From Streptomyces humi (GTDB lineage: Bacteria; Actinomycetota; Actinomycetes; Streptomycetales; Streptomycetaceae), in the NCBI RefSeq assembly GCF_001005085.2, contig NZ_LBMU02000023.1, positions 62,001-126,000 of the forward strand: a stretch of 64,000 nucleotides of DNA, written 5' to 3'. The first letter of the stretch is position 1. Each line of letters starts with the position of its first letter. Positions 28,237-35,393 of the stretch are shown in pieces. The translations under genes and the position numbers were made by a program. The notes under the pieces are model-generated. The model saw only the letters and a list, made by a program, of their open reading frames with translations, was not told the DNA's origin and ran no database searches.

Positions 28237-29100
28237 CGGCCGGTTGAGCCGAGTGCATGGCTGCGGACCGAGTGTGGCCGGTCGCGCAGTCCTCCACCAG
28301 CCTTCGGCCGGGGGTGCCCCCAGCGCCCCTTCGGGGGCGCGGGACAGACCTCGGCGAATGGCGAGTTCCACCGGTGAACAGGTTCCGTCCGGCCGCTCCA
28401 GCTCGTAGGGAGCGGCCGGCATCAGTGGTGGCTGGGCCATGAGACGGGGGCGGGTGCCGTGGTGCGGCTGGGCCGCGTGCACCAGGAACGGGTGACAGAG
28501 GAAGACGTCGCCGGGGCGGCCGGTGGCGTACGCGACAGGACGGTGGGCGGAGGCCTCGACCAGCCGCGGGGCGATCTCCAGACCGGACACTCCCGCCTCC
28601 CCGTACGGCTCCAGCAGCGGCGGCACGTCGAGGTGCGAGCCGACCCGGATCCGGGTCGGGGCGTCCTCCGGTGTGACCTCGCTGAACAGGAAGAGCATCA
28701 GCAGCGCCCGGTCCCGTGAGCGCAGGTTGGTGAAGTACCAGCTCGCGCCCTCGGGAAGGTAGCTGCCCTCGATGTGCCAGCCCGCGTCGTCCGGCTCCTC
28801 GGCGTGCGGGAACCGCAGCGGGAAGCTCCCCAGCGAATACCGGGGCGCCCATCGGCCCTCGCCCACCAGCAGGTCGAACGCCCGGTGCAGAACAGGGGAG
28901 TTGGCCGCGGCCGCGAACGGGCCCTGGGCCATCCCCGCCACCCGGACCACCGGGTCCCGCCAGGTGCCGGGGTCCTCCGGGTCGTACCCCGTCTCCCGCC
29001 ACAGCAGCCGGGCGCAGTCCTCGGCGACCCGCGGCGGGAACGCGCCCTCGATCTTCACGAAGCCGTCGGTCAGGAAGCGTTCCACGAGGTCGTCGTCCAC
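28231..29100 (-). CDS. phytanoyl-CoA dioxygenase (PhyH)-family protein
   Basis: About 289 residues; the fold is that of Fe(II)/2-oxoglutarate oxygenases, beginning VDDDLVERFLTDGFVKIEGAFP. The metal-binding set appears as GWHIEGSYL (a His-x-Glu in place of the usual His-x-Asp) and a later FLCHPFLVHAAQP with the distal His. The GTG at 29100 is chosen as the start because the conserved fold begins directly after it; an in-frame ATG at 29136 is possible, and neither has a clear ribosome binding site. Its stop overlaps the GH6 stop (TCATGA). The substrate is unknown. It is divergent from the His-rich methyltransferase. Confidence 0.78.
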   Translation of the reverse strand: MDDDLVERFLTDGFVKIEGAFPPRVAEDCARLLWRETGYDPEDPGTWRDPVVRVAGMAQGPFAAAANSPVLHRAFDLLVGEGRWAPRYSLGSFPLRFPHAEEPDDAGWHIEGSYLPEGASWYFTNLRSRDRALLMLFLFSEVTPEDAPTRIRVGSHLDVPPLLEPYGEAGVSGLEIAPRLVEASAHRPVAYATGRPGDVFLCHPFLVHAAQPHHGTRPRLMAQPPLMPAAPYELERPDGTCSPVELAIRRGLSRAPEGALGAPPAEGWWRTARPATLGPQPCTRLNRPS

Positions 29101-29144
29101 CGGTTCATCGTGGCCCGCCGGCGTTGCCGTTCGCATCCGGTTTT

Positions 29145-29159
29145 TTGCCGCAACGGCAA
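29145..29159. promoter_or_regulatory. inverted repeat in the phyH/methyltransferase divergent region
   Basis: TTGCCG-CAA-CGGCAA is a perfect inverted repeat with 6-base arms. A further half site, GTTGCCGTT, lies about 20 bases away at 29124. Placed between two divergent genes, it is a candidate operator; no regulator gene is adjacent. Confidence 0.45.
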
Positions 29160-29223
29160 CAGGACTGGCCTCGGGGCAGGGCGGCGTCGCACCCTGGCGG
29201 CATCCGGACGAGAGGCTGATTCC

Positions 29224-30138
29224 ATGGCGCACGACCACGACCACCACGACCACCGGCACCAGGACACGCACACCCACACCCACACCCACGCGCACACCGA
29301 CATCGACTGGGCCGAGATGGCCGAACACCTGGAGTCCCAGGCGGAGCTCTTCGCGCCCCTGTACGACGACGTGCTGAGCTGGCTCGGCGAGGAGGTGACC
29401 GAGCCGGGGCTGGTCGTCGACGCGGGCAGCGGGCCCGGGGTGGTGTCGTGCCTGTTCGCCGAGGCCTTCCCGGGCGCCCGGGTGCTGGCCGTGGACGGCA
29501 GCGCACCGCTCCTCGACCGGGCCCGCGCCCGCGCCGAGCGGCTGGGCGTCGCCGACCGCTTCGACGTACTCGCCGGTGAACTCCCCGTCGTACTGGACCA
29601 GTTGGAATACCCGGCGGACCTCCTGTGGGCCGGGCACAGCCTGCACCACCTCGGTGACCAGCGGGCCGCGCTCACCGCCTTCGGTGAGCGGCTGGCCCCC
29701 GGCGGCACCCTGGCGATCCTGGAGGGCGGCCTGCCCAGCCGCTTCCTGCCCCGCGACATCGGCATCGGACGGCCCGGCCTCCAGGCGCGGCTGGACGCGG
29801 TGCAGGAGGAGTGGTTCGAGCAGATGCGCACCGAACTGCCCGGCTCGGTCACGGAGGCCGAGGACTGGCCGGCACTGCTGAACTCCGCGGGGCTCAAGCA
29901 CACCCGCAGCCGCAGCTTCCTGATCGACCTGCCCGCCCCGGCCTCCGACCGGGCCCGCGCCTACGCGACGGAGATGCTCTCCCGCTTCCGCGACACCGTC
30001 GGCGACGGTCTGGACGCCGACGACCGTGCCACCCTGGACCGGCTCCTCGACCCGGCCGACCCGGCGAGCGTCCACCGCAGGTCCGACGTGTTCGTCCTGG
30101 GCGCCCGCACGGTGCACACCGCGGTGCGGCCCCGGTAG
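29224..30138 (+). CDS. class I methyltransferase with histidine-rich N-terminus
   Basis: A 304-residue protein. Residues 3-26 are a His/Asp/Thr tract containing about a dozen histidines, including HTHTHTHAH, a likely metal-binding tail. A standard SAM fold follows (VVDAGSGPGVVSCLFAE, motif with AVDGSAPLL, HSLHHLGDQ, LAPGGTLAILEGG). The N-terminal tract is not a signal peptide. The combination suggests a methyltransferase linked to metal stress or metal-dependent chemistry, but this is inference from composition only. It is divergent from the PhyH protein, and a strong hairpin follows it. Confidence 0.85.
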   Translation: MAHDHDHHDHRHQDTHTHTHTHAHTDIDWAEMAEHLESQAELFAPLYDDVLSWLGEEVTEPGLVVDAGSGPGVVSCLFAEAFPGARVLAVDGSAPLLDRARARAERLGVADRFDVLAGELPVVLDQLEYPADLLWAGHSLHHLGDQRAALTAFGERLAPGGTLAILEGGLPSRFLPRDIGIGRPGLQARLDAVQEEWFEQMRTELPGSVTEAEDWPALLNSAGLKHTRSRSFLIDLPAPASDRARAYATEMLSRFRDTVGDGLDADDRATLDRLLDPADPASVHRRSDVFVLGARTVHTAVRPR

Positions 30139-30149
30139 CGGAACCCGGA

Positions 30150-30177
30150 CGGCCCGGCACCGTGCGGTACCGGGCCG
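30150..30177. terminator. bidirectional terminator, methyltransferase/GH75
   Basis: CGGCCCGGCACC (30150-30161) pairs with GGTACCGGGCCG (30166-30177), a 12-bp stem with one wobble and a 4-base loop, between convergent genes. Confidence 0.8.
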
Positions 30178-30219
30178 CTCGCCCACCCCGGGTCCTCGGC
30201 CGGCGCAGAGCCGCCTCGG

Positions 30220-30912
30220 TCAGTTGTTGGCGAGGAACTGTTTCGCCAGCTGGTCGCCGAGGGAGACGGCCGCGCTGTGGCTCTCGATGGGGGACACGGT
30301 GGAGTTCTTGAAGAGGATGTAGGTGACGCCGGAGTCGGCACCGCCGGTCGCCGGGTCCGGGTCTATGCCGAGCGCCTTGGCGGTGGCGTACGACGCCTCA
30401 CCGATGATCTTCGTGGGTCCGGTGTCGCCGACCACCGCGTACTCGACCTTGTTGTTGTAGATCACGGCCACCACGCCGCCGCCCTTGATGCCGGCGCCGG
30501 AGTAGTTCCAGATGCTGCTGGAACTCGGGACCACCACGTACGGCAGGGACTCGGCCTTCAGCGCCTTGCCGTCGGACTGGTGGAAGGCGGTGTCGTCCTG
30601 GTACCAGGGGTCGCGGTCCTCGTTGCAGTTGGTGGTGCGCTGGCCGTCGCAGTCGATGTCCATGTCGGCCTTCCAGAAGACCGCGCCGTTCTTGCCGCAG
30701 ACGGGGACCGTGGCCGAGGTCTCGTCGTCGGTCCGGTACTTGCCGTTGGAGATCTGGGAACAGGAGGTCACCTTGGCGAGCAGGTCGGCCGCGCTGACCG
30801 TGCCCTCCTGGGCGGACCTGGGGGTGGCGCCGGAGGCGCTGGCGGGCAGCACGCCGGCGGCGAGCAGTGCGGCCCCGGAGGCCGCGGCGAGGGTCAGTGT
30901 TCGGATGCGCAC
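30220..30912 (-). CDS. secreted chitosanase, GH75
   Basis: A 230-residue secreted protein with a Sec signal ending near SASA (about residue 26). The GH75 signature runs from ADLLAKVTSCSQI through FWKADMDIDCDGQRT, with its Asp residues, and TAFHQSDGKAL to AVVGDTGPTKIIGEAS. Four or more cysteines suggest disulfides. GH75 enzymes hydrolyse beta-1,4-glucosamine chains endolytically. The start is GTG at 30912, with GGGGA upstream. A palindrome resembling the chitosanase operator lies 19 bases upstream of the start. Confidence 0.88.
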   Translation of the reverse strand: MRIRTLTLAAASGAALLAAGVLPASASGATPRSAQEGTVSAADLLAKVTSCSQISNGKYRTDDETSATVPVCGKNGAVFWKADMDIDCDGQRTTNCNEDRDPWYQDDTAFHQSDGKALKAESLPYVVVPSSSSIWNYSGAGIKGGGVVAVIYNNKVEYAVVGDTGPTKIIGEASYATAKALGIDPDPATGGADSGVTYILFKNSTVSPIESHSAAVSLGDQLAKQFLANN

Positions 30913-30930
30913 TGTGGGGGGTCCCCTTCT

Positions 30931-30949
30931 GTTAGGAAAGTTTCCTGAC
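30931..30949 (-). promoter_or_regulatory. CsnR-like operator of the chitosanase gene
   Basis: GTTAGGAAAGTTTCCTGAC is a near-perfect palindrome (one mismatch pair) centred on the G at 30940. From memory it corresponds to the operator bound by the ROK-family repressor CsnR upstream of Streptomyces chitosanase genes. Its position just before the GH75 start supports the enzyme assignment. Confidence 0.7.
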
Positions 30950-31138
30950 CGGGTGCCGTACAAGGTGGACCCGACTGCATGTTCGCGTCAAGTCCTGGGT
31001 GTGAACTCGGGAAATTGTCGCGCATTGCGGTGATATGACCCTCGGGGAACACTGGTGGGGCGGAACATTCCGAATATTTACGCAGGAGCCGTGCGGGGGT
31101 GAGCGGTGGCTCCGGTGGCTCCTGGGAGGCGAGGGGTC

Positions 31139-31750
31139 ATGTTCGTACGCGCGGTGTACGTGACCGGCGATCCGGCGAAGGTCGAAGCCGCGATCAGGGC
31201 GCTCAACAGTGAGGGGCGCGGTCTCCTGGAGGACCGTCCCGAGTACCGCGGCGCCGGCGTCTTCGTCGACCGGGACCTGGGCAAACTGCTCGCGGTCAGC
31301 TGGTGGGGCTCCGAGGAGGCCCGGCGCAACAGCGACCAGGTGATGAGTGAGCGGCGCGGGCCGATGCTGGAGCCGTTCGCGGGTACCGTCGCGGTCCAGA
31401 ACTACGAGGTGGCGGTCTTCCACTCGGCGCAGATGCCGAGGGCGGGCGGCGGTCTGCGCGCCACCAGGGTGGAGTTCGACCCGGCCGACACGGACCTGTT
31501 CGTCGAGACGTTCCGTTCCTCGGCCGTGCCCAGGCTCGAAGCGCTGCCCGGCTTCGCGCGGTGCGCCCTGTTCGTCGACCGGGAGCGGGGCCGGGGCATG
31601 GCCGGCTCGCTCTTCGTCGACCGCGCCTCGATGGCCGCCTCGCGCGCGGGGCAGGCCGCCGCCCGGCGCGCGGACGCCGCGAAGGCACACGTGACCGTGG
31701 TCGGCCTGGAGGAGTTCGAGGTCGTCCACGCGGACGTGCACCCCGACTGA
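31139..31750 (+). CDS. two-repeat alpha-beta barrel (antibiotic-monooxygenase-like) protein
   Basis: A 203-residue protein made of two similar halves (about 1-98 and 108-203), each with an opening strand, a DPADTDLFVETF or DPAKVEAAIRAL helix and a closing YRGAGVFVDR or FARCALFVDRE segment. This is the pattern of duplicated ABM/ferredoxin-like dimeric alpha-beta barrel proteins. The start at 31139 is chosen because GGGAGGCGAGGGG precedes it; an earlier in-frame GTG is unlikely. Function unknown; no catalytic residues are recognised. Confidence 0.7.
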   Translation: MFVRAVYVTGDPAKVEAAIRALNSEGRGLLEDRPEYRGAGVFVDRDLGKLLAVSWWGSEEARRNSDQVMSERRGPMLEPFAGTVAVQNYEVAVFHSAQMPRAGGGLRATRVEFDPADTDLFVETFRSSAVPRLEALPGFARCALFVDRERGRGMAGSLFVDRASMAASRAGQAAARRADAAKAHVTVVGLEEFEVVHADVHPD

Positions 31751-31786
31751 CGCACCCGGACGGGGAGTCGGGGGACGCGGACGACT

Positions 31787-31880
31787 CGCGGGCGCGACGG
31801 TCCGCGGGTGCGACGGTCCGGGGGCACGGCGGTCCGGGAACGCGAACGGCCCGCGGGCGCGACGGTCCGGGAACGCGAAC
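31787..31880 (+). repeat. degenerate GC-rich tandem repeat
   Basis: Units of about 15-16 bases containing GCGACGGTCCG are repeated, and a longer 33-base unit (GGTCCGGGAACGCGAACGG plus GCGGGCGCGAC) occurs once and again in part. The array fills the gap between the alpha-beta barrel gene and the terminator hairpin. Confidence 0.65.
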
Positions 31881-31912
31881 GGCCGCCCCGCCGGGTCGGT
31901 GGCGGGGCGGCC
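31881..31912. terminator. bidirectional terminator before aldo/keto reductase
   Basis: GGCCGCCCCGCC (31881-31892) and GGCGGGGCGGCC (31901-31912) form a perfect 12-bp stem with an 8-base loop, between convergent genes. Confidence 0.85.
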
Positions 31913-31931
31913 GGCGCGGTACGGGAGCCGG

Positions 31932-32768
31932 TCAGCTCACGTTGAAGGTGCCCGGGTCGGGGCCGATGCGGCGGTCCTCGTTGAGCGCGCTGATCGCCGC
32001 GAGGTCCTCGGTGTCCAGGCTGAAGTCGAACACCTGGATGTTCTCCTTGATCCGGGACGGCGTCACGGACTTCGGGATCACGACGTTGCCGAGCTGGATG
32101 TGCCAGCGCAGCACGACCTGGGCCGGGGTGCGGTTGTGCTTCTGCGCGATCGCGACGATCGCCGGCACCTCCAGCAGCCCCTTGCCCTGACCGAGCGGCG
32201 ACCAGGCCTCGGTGGCGATGCCCTGCTCGTCGTGGAACTCCCGCGAGGCGTGCTGCTGGAGATGCGGGTGCAGCTCGATCTGGTTGACCGCGGGGATGAC
32301 CGAGGTCTCGGCGATCAGCCGCTCCAGGTGCTCCGGAAGGAAGTTGGAGACGCCGATCGCCTTGACCCGGCCGTCGGCGTACAGCTTCTCGAACGCCTTG
32401 TAGGTGTCCAGGTACTTGTCCTGGGCCGGCAGCGGCCAGTGGATGAGATACAGGTCCAGGTAGTCGAGACCCAGCTTGTCCAGGGACGCGTCGAACGCGC
32501 GGAGCGTGGCGTCGTATCCCTGGTCGGCGTTCCAGAGCTTGGTGGTGACGAAGATGTCCGCACGCGGAACGCCGGAGGCGGCGATCGCCTTGCCGGTGCC
32601 CTCTTCGTTGCCGTAGATCGCCGCTGTGTCGATGCTGCGGTACCCGGCCTCCAGCGCCGTGGCGACGGCCCGCTCGGCCTCGTCGTCCGGCACCTGCCAC
32701 ACGCCGAAGCCCAGCTGGGGCATCTCGACGCCGTTGTTGAGGATTTTCGGGGGGACCTTGCTGCTCAC
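31932..32768 (-). CDS. aldo/keto reductase
   Basis: A 278-residue NADPH-dependent reductase of the AKR5/2,5-diketogluconate-reductase type. The catalytic tetrad is visible: Asp in SIDTAAIYG, Tyr in the same motif, Lys in VTTKLWN and His in YLIHWPLP. The cofactor motif is IPKSVTPSRIKEN. The GTG start at 32768 gives the usual N-terminus (SSKVPPKILNNGVEMPQLGFGVW). It reduces aldehydes or ketones; the substrate is not defined. It is divergent from the pectin operon, and its promoter lies in the 616-base region that follows. Confidence 0.92.
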   Translation of the reverse strand: MSSKVPPKILNNGVEMPQLGFGVWQVPDDEAERAVATALEAGYRSIDTAAIYGNEEGTGKAIAASGVPRADIFVTTKLWNADQGYDATLRAFDASLDKLGLDYLDLYLIHWPLPAQDKYLDTYKAFEKLYADGRVKAIGVSNFLPEHLERLIAETSVIPAVNQIELHPHLQQHASREFHDEQGIATEAWSPLGQGKGLLEVPAIVAIAQKHNRTPAQVVLRWHIQLGNVVIPKSVTPSRIKENIQVFDFSLDTEDLAAISALNEDRRIGPDPGTFNVS

Positions 32769-32966
32769 GAGCTCTCGATCCTTCGGTTGTCGACAGGTGG
32801 TACTCCCATCGTCAACGATCACGCGCCCCGATGCATTCCTGACCACGGAATCCGCCGGAACCGACCGCTGAGTCGGCCGTGCGGGCCGAGAATGGCCGGA
32901 AATGGATCCGACGTCATGGGTCCGGACCATTGACCGCGGCCTGTCGCTGCCGAGACTCTGGTTCTC

Positions 32967-32980
32967 GTCATCGGACGTAT
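32967..32980. promoter_or_regulatory. ATCCGATG-type motif, copy 1
   Basis: On the minus strand this reads ATACGTCCGATGAC. It matches the second copy (33149-33162) at 11 of 14 positions. Similar ACATCCGATG elements are remembered as operators of GntR/FadR-like or sugar regulators upstream of Streptomyces polysaccharide-degradation genes; the identity of the binding protein is inference. Confidence 0.4.
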
Positions 32981-33099
32981 CGCTGAACCCCGTACAGGAA
33001 TGTGAACAACTCTGTGGGTTTTCCAGCGGACCCCTGTGAACAGCAGTCTTCTCTCTGCGCTCTGAGACCCCCCAACCTCAGGAAAGCAGGTGCACACGC

Positions 33100-33210
33100 A
33101 TGAACGAGACCGCCCGCGGGAGCCGGCAGTGGAACTCCGGCCGCCCGCAGACATCCGATGAAAAGGTCCGGCGAAGCCCTGGTCGCCAGGTTGTGGAGAC
33201 CGCTCCGTAG
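33100..33210 (+). other. 36-codon open frame in the pectin-operon leader, doubtful
   Basis: ATG at 33100 follows AGGAAAGCAGG by 9 bases and the frame runs 36 codons to TAG. The peptide is Arg/Ser-rich and resembles nothing recognised. A candidate operator (33149-33162) lies inside it. It may be a leader peptide, a decayed gene start or chance. The rest of 32769-33384 holds the two motif copies and a 16-bp palindrome; no other gene is seen. Confidence 0.2.
33149..33162. promoter_or_regulatory. ATCCGATG-type motif, copy 2
   Basis: AGACATCCGATGAA on the plus strand is the inverse-oriented partner of the site at 32967-32980. The two sites are 182 bases apart in the leader of the secreted pectin operon. 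Confidence 0.4.
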
Positions 33211-33316
33211 GTGACCGGCCACGTCCTCGGCGCCCGCTGACCCGCACCATGTGCGCCGCCGTCACCGTCCCCGCCGGCCGCCGGCACGACCGGCGCGGTC
33301 ATGGTCCACGCCATGT

Positions 33317-33332
33317 CCGACTGATCAGTCGG
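33317..33332. promoter_or_regulatory. 16-bp perfect palindrome upstream of GH105
   Basis: CCGACTGATCAGTCGG is a perfect palindrome 52 bases before the GH105 start. The ACTGATCAGT core is typical of TetR-family operators, but no tetR gene is nearby. It could equally be part of a promoter-proximal operator for another dimeric regulator. Confidence 0.6.
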
Positions 33333-33384
33333 TCAGCCGGGCCGGGTGTCGGGGAGGGAGCGGAGGCGTTCCGGAAGGAGGACC

Positions 33385-34593
33385 ATGAAACACCCGCGAA
33401 CCGCCGCTCTCACGGCCGTCGCGCTCACCACGGCCGCCCTCGCCGTGCTTCCCACGGCCACCGCCCCGCCCGCCACCGCCGCCTCTCGCTCCGCCCCCGC
33501 CGTCGCGCCCCGGCCGGCCGCCGCTCCCGACTGGTCCACCGCGGTCGTCGACTCCACCATGGCCCGCTACACGCCGGCCACCATCGGCGGCTGGTCCTAC
33601 CCGGTCGGCCTCTACCTCTACGGCCAGTACCTCACCTACCGGCGCACCCACGATCCCCGCTACCTCACCTACATCAAGAGCTACGTCGACCGGTTCGTGA
33701 CGAGCGACGGTTCGATCGACCAGTCCTTCAACAGCCTGGACAGCATGCAGGCGGGCCGGCTCCTGGTGATCCTGCACCACGAGACGGGCCAGGACCGCTA
33801 CCGCAAGGCGGCCAAGAAGATCCGCGACCGCCTGAACACCTACCCGCGCACGAGTGACGGCGGCTTCTGGCACGCCGACACCAGCAGCCGCGCCCATCAA
33901 CTCTGGTCGGACGGCGTCTACATGGTGAACCCGTTCCTCGTCGAGTACGGCAAGGAGTTCGGCGACAGCGCCTATGCCGACGACGAGGCGGCCAGGCAGC
34001 TCGCCGTCTACGGCGGCCACCTCCAGGTCGCGAACGGCCTGCTCCGGCACGCCTACGACGAGTCGAGGACGGCGAGCTGGGCGGATCCGCAGACCGGCCT
34101 CGCGCCCGAGCACTGGTGCCGGGCGGTCGGCTGGTACGCGATGGCGATCGTCAACGTGCTGGACGCCGTCCCGGCGGACCAGCCCCGGCGTCCGCAACTC
34201 CTCACCGTCTTCCGGAAGCTCGCGGCGGCCCTGGAGAAGTACCAGGACCCGGCGACCGGACGCTGGTTCCAGGTGATCGACAAGGGCGGCCGGAGCGACA
34301 ACTGGACCGAGACGTCCTGCTCCAGCATGTTCACCTACGCCCTCTCGCGCGGAGCCCGGCAGCACTACCTCGACCCGCACTACGCGGACGTCGCCCGCCG
34401 CGGCTACCAGGGCGTGCTCGCCGAACTGTCGGTCGGCGCGGACGGGCGCACGGACCTCGCCGACATCTCCGTCGGCACCAACGTCGGCGACTACGCGTAC
34501 TACGTCGCCCGTACCCGGGCCGTGAACGACTTCCACGGCCTCGGGGCCTTCCTGATCATGAACGAGCAACTGCGAGGTGATTCGGTGTCATGA
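33385..34593 (+). CDS. secreted unsaturated rhamnogalacturonyl hydrolase, GH105
   Basis: A 402-residue protein with a Sec signal (MKHPRTAALTAVALTTAALA, cleavage near residue 35). The alpha/alpha-barrel of GH88/GH105 is recognised by QLWSDGVYMVNPFL, in which Asp176 corresponds to the catalytic Asp, and by AVGWYAMAIVNVLD. The enzyme removes the unsaturated uronic acid left by PL11-type lyases from oligosaccharide ends. Most bacterial GH105 enzymes are cytoplasmic, so the signal peptide is notable. AAGGAGG precedes the ATG at 33385. It overlaps the next gene by 4 bases (ATGA). First gene of the operon. Confidence 0.9.
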   Translation: MKHPRTAALTAVALTTAALAVLPTATAPPATAASRSAPAVAPRPAAAPDWSTAVVDSTMARYTPATIGGWSYPVGLYLYGQYLTYRRTHDPRYLTYIKSYVDRFVTSDGSIDQSFNSLDSMQAGRLLVILHHETGQDRYRKAAKKIRDRLNTYPRTSDGGFWHADTSSRAHQLWSDGVYMVNPFLVEYGKEFGDSAYADDEAARQLAVYGGHLQVANGLLRHAYDESRTASWADPQTGLAPEHWCRAVGWYAMAIVNVLDAVPADQPRRPQLLTVFRKLAAALEKYQDPATGRWFQVIDKGGRSDNWTETSCSSMFTYALSRGARQHYLDPHYADVARRGYQGVLAELSVGADGRTDLADISVGTNVGDYAYYVARTRAVNDFHGLGAFLIMNEQLRGDSVS

Positions 34594-35381
34594 GCACGAC
34601 ATCCAGAAGGGCGGTTCTCGGAGCCGCGCTCGCCGGCGCCGCGGGAGCGGCCGTCGGGCTGCCCGCGGCGACGACCGCGCACGCCGCGTCCTGGCAGCTC
34701 AAGTGGCAGCCGTCGGCGAGCAGTGACGGACTCGGTGCCTTCGAGACCGTCGAGGACGACCGCGCCGACTCCCACCCCGCCGGGCAGCCGCACATCTACC
34801 CCACCGGGAACAACTGGCGCTTCAACATGCACATGGTCGACCGGGACACCTCCACCGACCGGCAGCGCCAGGAGGTCACCGGTCTGCGGACGAGTTCCAG
34901 CAGCTACCTCAAGTGGAACGAGGGCCAGACCTGGCGGGTCACGTACTCGATGTACATCCCGAGCTCGCTGAAGGCGACCACCACCTTCACCCACATCATG
35001 CAGATGAAGCAGCCGGGCACCGGCACCTCGCCGATCGTCACGCAGTCGCTGCGCCGGGTGAACGGCAAGCAGACCATCGAGCTGAACCTCGCCACCGACG
35101 GCATCATCGTCGGCCGTGCCGACCTCGACCCGCTGCACGACAAGTGGACCGACGTCGACTTCCAGATCAAGGTCGGCAACGGCTCGGCGGGTTCGGTCCG
35201 CTGGATCCTCAAGTCCGGGGGCGCCACCGTGATCGACGTCTCGAAGACCGGCGTGGACACCTTCCTCGCGGACCGGGTCCGCCCCAAGTGGGGCATCTAC
35301 CGCTCCCTCGGCGACACCTCGGGCTCGCTCCAGGACACCTACCTGCTGCTCACCAACCTCCGTGGCTACCAACAGGTGTGA
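34590..35381 (+). CDS. secreted putative polysaccharide lyase (heparin-lyase-I-like fold)
   Basis: A 263-residue protein with a twin-arginine-type start (SRRAVLGAALAGAAGAA, cleavage after AHA near residue 32). The mature part is a beta-rich, jelly-roll-like single domain with NNWRFNMHMVDRD, RQRQEVTGLRTSS and FTHIMQMKQPGTG. This layout resembles concanavalin-like polysaccharide lyases of the heparin lyase I/PL20 kind, a tentative assignment by pattern. It is coupled to GH105 by ATGA and followed 12 bases later by the GH28-GH29 fusion, so it probably attacks an acidic pectin or glucuronan-type chain. Confidence 0.6.
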   Translation: MSTTSRRAVLGAALAGAAGAAVGLPAATTAHAASWQLKWQPSASSDGLGAFETVEDDRADSHPAGQPHIYPTGNNWRFNMHMVDRDTSTDRQRQEVTGLRTSSSSYLKWNEGQTWRVTYSMYIPSSLKATTTFTHIMQMKQPGTGTSPIVTQSLRRVNGKQTIELNLATDGIIVGRADLDPLHDKWTDVDFQIKVGNGSAGSVRWILKSGGATVIDVSKTGVDTFLADRVRPKWGIYRSLGDTSGSLQDTYLLLTNLRGYQQV

Positions 35382-35393
35382 GGAACACTCACC

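Noticed and set aside
31000..31138. Earlier in-frame start for the alpha-beta barrel protein at 31106
   Set aside because: The conserved first strand begins at MFVRAVYV, and the best purine-rich site (GGGAGG) precedes 31139.
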